Shown: piece after piece, positions 26,369-33,408 of the stretch | Position numbering within the stretch: position 1 is the first letter of the stretch | Layout: every line of letters starts with the position of its first letter | From: Nostoc linckia NIES-25 | Lineage (GTDB): Bacteria > Cyanobacteriota > Cyanobacteriia > Cyanobacteriales > Nostocaceae | NCBI RefSeq assembly: GCF_002368035.1 | Contig: NZ_AP018222.1 | Span: 620,001 to 684,000, forward strand | Direction: 5' to 3' | Length of the DNA: 64,000 nt | The notes under the pieces: model-generated | Told to the model about the DNA's origin: nothing | The model's input: only the letters and a program-made list of their open reading frames with translations | Databases searched by the model: none | Position numbers and translations under genes: made by a program

Positions 26369-26842
26369 ATGATTTCATCTTGGATAGTAATTGGAGCTGT
26401 AACTTTTTTTGTCGCCCTTGGTAGTTTCTTCATCACACCCCGCGATGTTAAATGGTTTGCTAAGTTAAGCCGCCCTCGATGGCTAGTTTTTGAGCCGCTG
26501 ATTCCATTCATCTGGACTGCGATTTTTATTTCTGGTGCAGTTTCAGCCAATATTGTCTGGCAAAAAAATCCAGAAGGCATAGTTACTTGGCTATTAATGG
26601 CTTTGTACCTTTTGGTGGAAATTATCACAGTTGCCTACATACCTTTAATGCTGAGGTTTCGTAGTCTTAAAGTAGGAGAAATACTCGGAGTATTTGGTTT
26701 AATTTGTGCCGTTGTCCTTGCTATCTGCATTTTGCCGATTTCTCCACTAGCAGCGTTTCTACTTCTTCCTTATCTAATTTGGACTCCCATTGGAACTTAC
26801 ACCACAGAAGAGTTAAGGGAATTAAATCCCCAAGATGCTTGA
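26369..26842 (+). CDS. TspO/MBR-like membrane protein, copy 2
   Basis: 157 aa, collinear with copy 1 along its whole length (WFAKLSRPRWLVFEPLIPFI versus WFKRLQRPRWLTFEGAIPII; both end in NPQDA). Clearly a tandem duplication with substantial divergence (I estimate around half the residues identical by eye). Both copies keep the Trp/Arg-Pro-Trp motif and five membrane segments, so both are probably functional. Whether they pair as a heterodimer cannot be said. Confidence 0.82.
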   Translation: MISSWIVIGAVTFFVALGSFFITPRDVKWFAKLSRPRWLVFEPLIPFIWTAIFISGAVSANIVWQKNPEGIVTWLLMALYLLVEIITVAYIPLMLRFRSLKVGEILGVFGLICAVVLAICILPISPLAAFLLLPYLIWTPIGTYTTEELRELNPQDA

Positions 26843-26944
26843 AGAAGAATTCAGAATTCAGGAGTCAGAATAACAAAGTCATGTTTCACGATTTCTTCAT
26901 CTGCTAATCGAACTCAAATTTACAGCATTTTTTAGGTAAATGAA

Positions 26945-26979
26945 GTACGCGGGTAGGGGCACAACAATGTTGTGCCCTT
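26945..26979. repeat. GTAGGGGCACAAC hairpin
   Basis: GTAGGGGCACAAC pairs with GTTGTGCCCTTA around AAT. It is the same family as 23451-23478 (GTAGGGGTAGAA ... GTGCCCCTAC). The surrounding sequence also has ATTCTGACTCCTGAATTC-type words. The hairpin lies between convergent genes and may act as a terminator. Confidence 0.6.
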
Positions 26980-27058
26980 AGACGATCTGTACCTTACTCC
27001 TTTGCAATATGCTGTAATTCTAAATTCTGAATTCTAACTCCTGACTCCTGAATTCTTT

Positions 27059-27766
27059 CTACATAAGACGCCCATAACGGGCGTTAAAACTATTAGCTGG
27101 ATTAGATTGATTATTCAGCCAAGCCCACATTTGATCGCCAAAAGAAAAATGCCACCATTCTTTAGGATTGCGTTGAAAGCCGGCTTTTAGCATTACATCT
27201 TGCAATAGCTGACGGCGAGCATGATATTTTTCTGCTTGTGGGCGATCGCCATTAGCATAATAATCGGGATGCGATCGCCCTGACATTTCATCAATGGGCG
27301 AACCCATATCCACTATTTCCCCAGTATCATCTACCAAGGTCACATCCACCGCAGCGCCAGTGCTGTGAGGTGGGGGAGTTTTTTCATCTAAACTCGGTAC
27401 AGCCCAAATTTCATAAACCGCCTGCCAAATTTCTTGGCGTTGGTTTGCTGATAATTCCCCCTCAGTCAGTCCTCTTTCTCGTACTGCTTGCGCGAAGCTG
27501 TAATCTACCATAAACTGTTGGACTGCGATCGGGCGATAGGCGTCAAATATTTGAATCCGCCATTTCGGACGCAACAATTCAAGATAATTTTGCGCTCGAA
27601 TCAAATTTTCAATGACACTTTGACGGAGATAATAAGGAGAGCGATCGCCATAAGGCGCACCTAACTTTTCATAAGGATGGGGAGATTCCACCGCAAACAA
27701 TTCCAAAGGAATCTCCACCAATGACTCGCCACACTCAAAAATCGGAATTTGATGATAAGGTCTCAT
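27059..27766 (-). CDS. D-alanyl-D-alanine dipeptidase (M15D, VanX-like)
   Basis: 235 aa zinc dipeptidase. RIQIFDAYRPIAVQQFMVDY is the conserved family segment with the substrate-site arginine. PPPHSTGAAVDVTLVDDTGE provides the His and Asp zinc ligands. KEWWHFSFGDQMWAW provides the catalytic Glu and third ligand His. All catalytic residues are present. In cyanobacteria this enzyme probably recycles D-Ala-D-Ala during peptidoglycan turnover rather than conferring vancomycin resistance, since no vanH or vanA neighbour is present. No signal peptide, so cytoplasmic. Confidence 0.92.
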   Translation of the reverse strand: MRPYHQIPIFECGESLVEIPLELFAVESPHPYEKLGAPYGDRSPYYLRQSVIENLIRAQNYLELLRPKWRIQIFDAYRPIAVQQFMVDYSFAQAVRERGLTEGELSANQRQEIWQAVYEIWAVPSLDEKTPPPHSTGAAVDVTLVDDTGEIVDMGSPIDEMSGRSHPDYYANGDRPQAEKYHARRQLLQDVMLKAGFQRNPKEWWHFSFGDQMWAWLNNQSNPANSFNARYGRLM

Positions 27767-27965
27767 CTAGTTAGCTACACAGGACTTACGGATTTTAACG
27801 CAAGCATAGCATTCTGCGTAACTATTATCTTCTTCCTTTGCGCCTTTGCGTAGAATACAAATTTTTCTCAAATTAATAGCGCCCGAAAAATGTAACAATA
27901 CCATATATCTTCCTCCCATTATTTAGGAAGATACTGGCACAAAAAATTAATAGAAAAAATCAACT

Positions 27966-28277
27966 ATGGCAGATAGAACAAAAATTATTTCCTTTGAACT
28001 TTCTGACGGCAGAATAATTAAAGTAGAGGTTACGCCTATAGGGGAACAACCTGTTTCTGATGAAACCAGAGTTTTTAAACAAGCCACAGAAATTATTAAA
28101 TCCATTGCAGAAGATGTCGCAGGTACATTAAAAGATATTAGCGAGACAGTCAAACCAGATAAATTTAGTGTCAAACTAGGTTTACAAATTGGAGTTGAGT
28201 CAGGACAACTAACCGCTTTAATTGTCAAAGGAACAGGCACAGCTAACCTGGAAATTACGATGGAATGGGGTAAATAA
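27966..28277 (+). CDS. Trypsin-co-occurring (Trypco1-like) small protein
   Basis: 103 aa. ISFELSDGRIIKVEVTPIGE begins a beta sandwich-like fold. The middle helix (KQATEIIKSIAEDVAGTLKD) is followed by DKFSVKLGLQIGVESGQLTA and GTANLEITMEWGK, the pattern of the Trypco1 / CU044_2847 family. These domains are described as companions of trypsin-like proteases in predicted NTP-dependent conflict systems. Here the next gene encodes just such a trypsin fused to an ATPase, 60 bp downstream on the same strand. The fit of domain and neighbour makes the call credible. Molecular function is unknown: possible adaptor, sensor or protease substrate. Confidence 0.82.
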   Translation: MADRTKIISFELSDGRIIKVEVTPIGEQPVSDETRVFKQATEIIKSIAEDVAGTLKDISETVKPDKFSVKLGLQIGVESGQLTALIVKGTGTANLEITMEWGK

Positions 28278-28337
28278 AAGTTGATTGTCTTACACTTGTG
28301 GTAACCTTTTTACAAAGATGCTAGGTGAGAACAATTA

Positions 28338-29906
28338 ATGGGTAACGAAGACGATTTACAACGCTGTACAGTGCGTTTAAATGTTGCTAGTAGTCAGGGA
28401 ACAGGTTTTTTTGTTGCACCGAATTGGATTCTCACCTGCGCCCATGTGGTTGAATCTGCGAAAGATAACCCCGTGCAAGTATTCTGGAAAGCAGGAAACC
28501 AGAATTACACAGCTAAAGTTACCCAATTATACAAATATCCCCTTGATTTAGCCCTTTTACAACTGGACGAGAATTGTTTGGATCATCCCTGTGTTGAATT
28601 GGATGACACAGAACCGAAAACCAACGATGATTTATATATTTTCGGTTATCCGAAGAATAGCGAAGTTGATTATTCGCTAGGTGATTCAGCAAGTTTTAAA
28701 TATGAAGGAATAAGTTTTAAACAGGATATTATTCTCTATAAGTTAAAGCAAGGGCAAGTTATCTCAGGGTTTAGCGGCTCCCCTTTACTAAATTTACTAA
28801 CAGGTAAAGTTTGTGGAATTGTGCATCTTTCCCGCGATGAGGGTAACGATTTAGGTGGACGGGCAGTTTCGGCTCAAGTTATTGTGAAGCAATTTCCCGA
28901 AATTGCGTTACTTAATAAACAATTTCATCAGCCAAAGTCTAAAGGTGATAATCCATTTGAATATGGTCTGCCTGTTCCTCCAGAACGTTTTTACGGACGG
29001 AGGAAAGAGATTTTAGAGATAAAAAACCGCATTGGCGCGATTAGCCCTCAATGTGTCAATTTGGTAGGCTTGCGGCGCAATGGAAAAACCTCTCTATTGC
29101 GATATATCAAAGAAAAAATCAGCGAATTTTGTTCGCCAGAACAAAAGCCTTTAGTTGTTGACTTAGATTTAATGAATAGGAATTTTCATACTCCAGAGGG
29201 GATTATTGAAGGCTTAAGGCGAGGGATTAACAGACTAACAGGGAATTCTCCTTGGTTCAAGGAACATAATGAAGATGGCTTTGCAGTAGAAGATGGCTTA
29301 CAGGATTTAGTAAATCAAGGGTATCGTTTAATTATTTTATTGGATGAATTTGAAGCCATTGCTAGTAAAAAAGATAGATTGGAATTGTTTCAGGATTGGG
29401 GAGAAGATTGGCGTTCTAAGGCTTCTGCGGGTTTATTAACAATGGTAATTGCCAGCAAACGCCCTGTTAATGAAGTTTACGAAACTTTGAGTCTGGGTTC
29501 TCCCTTTGCCAATATTTTCAGTACGACTATTTTAGGGGCATTAGACGAGGAAGCTTGGCAAAGCATCATCCAGAAAGGATTTCTGCCTAATTCTGCGGTA
29601 TTACAATGGGTGGATGAGTTAGCAGGAGGGTTGCCCTATTATGTGCAGATGGCGGGGGCAATGTTGTGGCAAAATAGGAATCAAGAAATAGCTAAAAATG
29701 AGTTTAATTTTCAAGCAAAGCCTCGTTTTGAAGAACTTTGGAAAGATTTAACCGAAGTTGAACGTTTAGCATTGCGTTATGAGTTGGGAGGGGGTAATTT
29801 ACCTATTCGCGATCGGGCAATTGTAGATAAGCTTCAGCGTCATGGTTTATTACGGAAGAATGGGGGTTTATTTAGCAGTGTGTTTGCAGAGTTTGTGAAA
29901 GGTTAA
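28338..29906 (+). CDS. Trypsin-like protease fused to a STAND-like P-loop ATPase
   Basis: 522 aa. Residues about 8-190 are a trypsin-fold serine protease. His36 is in ILTCAHVV, Asp70 in YPLDLALLQL, and Ser146 in ISGFSGSPLLN, so the triad is complete. There is no signal peptide, so it acts in the cytoplasm. A linker (NPFEYGLPVPPERFYGRRKE, about 205-224) leads to a P-loop ATPase with Walker A GLRRNGKTS (244-252), Walker B LIILLDEFE (331-339) and a winged-helix-like C-terminus. The same NPF.YG.PV linker and ATPase type occur in the next gene. The likely logic is that ATP-dependent sensing releases proteolysis, as proposed for this class of conflict systems. The trigger and the protein substrate are unknown. 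Confidence 0.88.
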   Translation: MGNEDDLQRCTVRLNVASSQGTGFFVAPNWILTCAHVVESAKDNPVQVFWKAGNQNYTAKVTQLYKYPLDLALLQLDENCLDHPCVELDDTEPKTNDDLYIFGYPKNSEVDYSLGDSASFKYEGISFKQDIILYKLKQGQVISGFSGSPLLNLLTGKVCGIVHLSRDEGNDLGGRAVSAQVIVKQFPEIALLNKQFHQPKSKGDNPFEYGLPVPPERFYGRRKEILEIKNRIGAISPQCVNLVGLRRNGKTSLLRYIKEKISEFCSPEQKPLVVDLDLMNRNFHTPEGIIEGLRRGINRLTGNSPWFKEHNEDGFAVEDGLQDLVNQGYRLIILLDEFEAIASKKDRLELFQDWGEDWRSKASAGLLTMVIASKRPVNEVYETLSLGSPFANIFSTTILGALDEEAWQSIIQKGFLPNSAVLQWVDELAGGLPYYVQMAGAMLWQNRNQEIAKNEFNFQAKPRFEELWKDLTEVERLALRYELGGGNLPIRDRAIVDKLQRHGLLRKNGGLFSSVFAEFVKG

Positions 29907-29949
29907 AGATAAACTAAGAAGCCAAAGATTCAAACATTAAATATAAAAA

Positions 29950-32544
29950 ATGTTGCTGTTTTTGCGAGAAACTTGGGAACTATTTTGGTGGGCAATGTTT
30001 TGTCCTTCAAGGCTTCAGCAACGAATTAATAAATGGTTGCCTCAAGAAGAAAAACATGGACGCAGACCAGACACAAATTTTTATAATATTTTAGTTTTCG
30101 GAAACTTACGATTTCTTAGTCAATATTTATTACTATTATTTATTTTTAATATCCCTCTTATTTTAAGGCTGATTGAGCGTAATGAATTATTAGATTGGTT
30201 ACAGTTACCTTGTGTAATGTTAATTGCTTATACAACAGGAGTTTTATTTTTACCTTTAGGACTGGTTATCCCCTTGTTGTGGTTGATAGTTGTATTCAAT
30301 CAGCCTAATAGCTGGTTCAAGGGCTTAATAGAAGCTATAGGAGTGGCAGGAGGAGTGACGGGAGAAGTGGCGGTGGTCGTGGTGGGAGTCGTGGTGGGAG
30401 TCGTGGTGGGAGGAGTGATGGGAGGACTGGCGGTGGTCCTGGCGGGAGAAGTGGCGATGGTCGTGGTGGGAGTCGTGGCGGGAGGACTGACGGGAGGACT
30501 GGCGGGAGGACTGGCGGTGGTCGTGGTGGGAGTCGTGGCGGGAGGAGTGGCGGGAGTTGCTACTTTACCGCTTACTTGGTTTTCCGTTGTTGCAAGTTTA
30601 ATCGCTTTTGCTCTTGCACCAGCAAAAGACAAACGAGTTTTTATCATCACTACAGTGATTTTAATAGCTCTTTCTGCCCAAAATTTAGGATGGCTTTCAG
30701 CATTAATTATCCCTGTAACCTTAGTCAGCTATTACAGAATATTTCCTGATTATTACTTTAGCTCTTTAAATAGTTATTATATATTTCGTCATGATCTATT
30801 AAAAATTTTTGGATTTTCAGATTCAACAATTAGGTGGTTACGGTTACGTAAGCAACCAGCAGAAATACTTTTTCAATTACCTCCTTACACTAGCGAATTT
30901 CTGTGGATACCTTTACCTAATCATGCTCAACTTCTTGTTTCTGAATTTCGTGAAAGACCTCAACAAGCCTTAACAATCTTTCAATATACCCAAACTTTTT
31001 CCTTACCAGGATTTCAAATAACCCTGCAAAATGCCTTACCGCAAATTGTCGCTGACCAACTCAAGAAAATTATAAGTATCCCAGAACTGCTTTTTACTGC
31101 CAACTCAGATCATCCTATATTACCCTTCCTGATTTCCCCCTTCTATCACCTCGATTCTGACAGCGATACCCCCACTCCAGAAACACCTTTGCCAAAGGTT
31201 AAACCCGAACTTTCTATCCTTCTCCCTCGCTTGCAAACTATTATTCAAGATATTCAATCTGCACTTGAAAATCAAAATATACCCCTACGAGAACGAGGAT
31301 TAGAAAAAATCAATGACAAGCTTGTTCGATTGCAATCCCAATTACCCTCTTTCGGACTTAAAAACGAAGCAATCAAACGCTGGACACCTGTACTGGAACA
31401 TTGGCAAAAAGTTATTGAACTGGAACAAAATGAACAACGCAAACTTTCTCAAGGCGAACTAATCAACCCGTTCCAATATGGAAATCCGGTGCGACTTGAC
31501 CAAAAAGATTTGTTTAAAGGTCGTCAGAGATTTGCCAATGAAGTTGTCCGTCGAGTTTTAGACCGTGACCGACCTACCCTTGTGCTGCATGGCCCCCGTC
31601 GCTGTGGTAAAACTTCCTTTTTGTATAATTTTCCCCGCCTGCTTCCAAGTGATATCCTCCCCGTATTTGTGGATATGCAAAGTTCCGCCATTACCACCAA
31701 CGAATCTGACTTTTGCTTTGGCTTAATCCGTGCAATTCATAAAGACTGCAAAAGTCAAGGCGTTCAATTACCAAACATTCCCAAACGCACTGATTTTCAA
31801 CCTAGTCCCTATACCACCTTAGAAGATTGGTTTGATGAAGCATTTAACCAAATCGGAGAACGGCGCATACTTCTCAACCTTGATGAATTTGAAAAAATCG
31901 GTACCGCCATCGAAAAGGGACAGATAACTATACGTTTATTTGACGAACTGCGCCACTTAATTCAACATTACGAACAACTCGGTTTTCTGTTTTCTGGGGT
32001 GCAAACTTTAGAAGAATTAGGCCCGAATTGGAGTAGCTATTTTATCAGCGTTGTCCCGATAGAAATGCTTTATCTTGAACCTAACGAAGCCGAGGAATTA
32101 CTGCTTAATCCAGATCCAGATTTTGCACTGCGTTACGATTCAGGCATTGTAGAAGAAGTCTTAAAGCTTACCAATTGTCACCCTTACTGCCTACAATTAT
32201 TGGGCGCATCAATGGTAAATCAAGCTAACTTTAACCATACTGATTTTATTACTACCGAACTCTTGCAAGCTTCTATTAATGACGCATTTATTTCCGGTCA
32301 GCCTTATTTTACAAATATTTGGACAGAGTTTACAGGAACTACACCAGAAGAAATGATAATTGGTCAAGAATTATTATTACAAGTTGCCAAGACAGATATT
32401 TTATTACCTATAAATACTGAAATTGCTGAAAAAGTATTAACCCGATTGTTGCGTTATCATATTTTACACAAAATTAATGGAGGATATGATTTTGAAATTC
32501 CTCTGTTAAAACAATGGGTGAGAGAGTGTGCAATAAAAAGCTAA
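29950..32544 (+). CDS. Large membrane-anchored P-loop ATPase, partner of the trypsin-ATPase
   Basis: 864 aa. The N-terminal 300 residues are strongly hydrophobic, with roughly eight membrane segments. They include a long Gly/Val run (about 130-205) encoded by a 12-bp minisatellite. Residues about 300-500 are soluble and include a helical segment. From about 506, NPFQYGNPVRLDQKDLFKGR starts a P-loop ATPase with Walker A GPRRCGKTS (about 547) and Walker B RRILLNLDEFEKIG (about 640), then a helical C-terminus. It is homologous in its ATPase half to the preceding gene and starts 43 bp after it. It could be a membrane-disrupting effector or a membrane-localised sensor of the same system. Both ideas are inference. 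Confidence 0.8.
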   Translation: MLLFLRETWELFWWAMFCPSRLQQRINKWLPQEEKHGRRPDTNFYNILVFGNLRFLSQYLLLLFIFNIPLILRLIERNELLDWLQLPCVMLIAYTTGVLFLPLGLVIPLLWLIVVFNQPNSWFKGLIEAIGVAGGVTGEVAVVVVGVVVGVVVGGVMGGLAVVLAGEVAMVVVGVVAGGLTGGLAGGLAVVVVGVVAGGVAGVATLPLTWFSVVASLIAFALAPAKDKRVFIITTVILIALSAQNLGWLSALIIPVTLVSYYRIFPDYYFSSLNSYYIFRHDLLKIFGFSDSTIRWLRLRKQPAEILFQLPPYTSEFLWIPLPNHAQLLVSEFRERPQQALTIFQYTQTFSLPGFQITLQNALPQIVADQLKKIISIPELLFTANSDHPILPFLISPFYHLDSDSDTPTPETPLPKVKPELSILLPRLQTIIQDIQSALENQNIPLRERGLEKINDKLVRLQSQLPSFGLKNEAIKRWTPVLEHWQKVIELEQNEQRKLSQGELINPFQYGNPVRLDQKDLFKGRQRFANEVVRRVLDRDRPTLVLHGPRRCGKTSFLYNFPRLLPSDILPVFVDMQSSAITTNESDFCFGLIRAIHKDCKSQGVQLPNIPKRTDFQPSPYTTLEDWFDEAFNQIGERRILLNLDEFEKIGTAIEKGQITIRLFDELRHLIQHYEQLGFLFSGVQTLEELGPNWSSYFISVVPIEMLYLEPNEAEELLLNPDPDFALRYDSGIVEEVLKLTNCHPYCLQLLGASMVNQANFNHTDFITTELLQASINDAFISGQPYFTNIWTEFTGTTPEEMIIGQELLLQVAKTDILLPINTEIAEKVLTRLLRYHILHKINGGYDFEIPLLKQWVRECAIKS
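30341..30556 (+). repeat. In-frame GTCGTGGTGGGA minisatellite
   Basis: About 215 bp of degenerate 12-bp units (GTGGTGGGAGTC, GTGGCGGGAGGA and similar) lie inside the 864-aa gene and encode an alternating Val/Gly hydrophobic run. The region is strongly G-rich on the plus strand, unlike the AT-rich sequence around it. Its translation in the opposite frame gives a Pro/Thr-rich artefact. Confidence 0.9.
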
Positions 32545-32723
32545 TTATTTAAACTTAGGATGGTGCGTTAGCCTTCGGCATAACACACCCTACTAGCGTG
32601 ACAAGACTAAGTTCTGTTGTTGCATATAGGCTAATACCATTTCACTTCACTCATTTACGAGTTTGATCCGCGTTACCCCACCCCGATTTTGTCTAAAGCC
32701 AAAATCGCCCCTCCCCTTGGCAA

Positions 32724-32879
32724 CTACGGTGTACACATAAGTCGAATTTCTTATTAAATCCCGGAGATTACCCCCCTTAATCCCCCCTTATAAAGGGGGG
32801 AAAAAGAGATCTTGTTCCCTCCCCTTGACAAGGGGAGGGCTAGGGTGGGGTAATTCGATAACTTGTGTGTACACCGTAG
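32724..32879. repeat. MITE-like element with CTACGGTGTACACA ends
   Basis: CTACGGTGTACACATAAGTC at the left and GATAACTTGTGTGTACACCG ... TAG at the right are near-perfect terminal inverted repeats. The 156-bp interior has CCCCCTTAATCCCCCCTTAT and TAAAGGGGGGAAAAAGAGAT, itself a hairpin. The interior block is repeated just outside the right end. Confidence 0.78.
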
Positions 32880-32946
32880 CCTTATAAAGGGGGGAAAAAG
32901 AGATCTTGTTCCCTCCCCTTGACAAGGAGAGGGCTAGGGTGGGGTA
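32787..32946. repeat. 66-bp direct repeat, two copies (32787-32852 and 32881-32946)
   Basis: Both copies read CTTATAAAGGGGGGAAAAAG through CTTGACAAGG and GGGCTAGGGTGGGGTA, with a single G/A difference noticed in the middle. The two copies flank the right terminal repeat of the MITE-like element, suggesting a recent local duplication. Confidence 0.85.
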
Positions 32947-33103
32947 AAACAATTGTGGGGCAAGAGTTTGAGCTTAAGTTGACACGTATGGGCATTGCCG
33001 TGCCCCTACCAAGGTATTTGTATCATCATTTAACGTACTTTGATGGAGTAGCAAGCTACCCGTAGCGTCTGGCAGAAAAGTATTGCTCCTCTAATCAAAT
33101 GAT

Positions 33104-33283
33104 TTTGTTGATGAACGGAATGTGTTTGTTGATAAACGGGATGTGTTTGTTGATGAACGGGATGTGTTTGTTGATGAACGGAATGTGTTTGTTGATGAAC
33201 GGGATGTGTTTGTTGATGAACGAGATGTGTTTGTTGATGAACGAGATGTGTTTGTTGATGAACGAGATGTGTTTGTTGATGAA
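33104..33283. repeat. Tandem array B: eight 21-bp units
   Basis: The unit TTTGTTGATGAACGGGATGTG, exactly 21 bp, repeats eight times with small changes (GGAATG, GAGATG), then a partial copy. All six frames are nearly open because the period is a multiple of three, giving heptapeptide artefacts on both strands. No gene is supported. Confidence 0.93.
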
Positions 33284-33408
33284 AATCATAATTTAAGTAA
33301 AATTGTATAGGCGTAGTCCCTCGTAAATCGACATCTGGTAATTTCATCGTCTATGAATATGCCCTAAGAGACTTGAAATCTTATAATTGATAGTTGGTTT
33401 TTGTTTAA

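Larger units (their letters stand above)
32545..33408. other. 864-bp repeat-filled spacer
   Basis: I see no gene. From left to right there is a REP half (32559-32594), a MITE-like element (32724-32879) containing the first copy of a 66-bp direct repeat, the second direct-repeat copy (32881-32946), GCATTGCCGTGCCCCTACCA (about 32992) and the 21-bp array B (33104-33283). The decarboxylase promoter probably lies in 33290-33400. Confidence 0.6.

Noticed and set aside
27059..27766. Vancomycin-resistance gene
   Set aside because: The VanX-like dipeptidase has no vanH, vanA or regulator neighbours; housekeeping peptidoglycan recycling is more likely.
30300..30650. Reverse Pro/Thr-rich frame of 116 codons
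   Set aside because: Antisense translation of the GTGGTGGGA minisatellite inside the membrane ATPase gene.
33030..33347. Several repeat-peptide frames on both strands
   Set aside because: All read through the 21-bp array B; a period divisible by three keeps every frame open.
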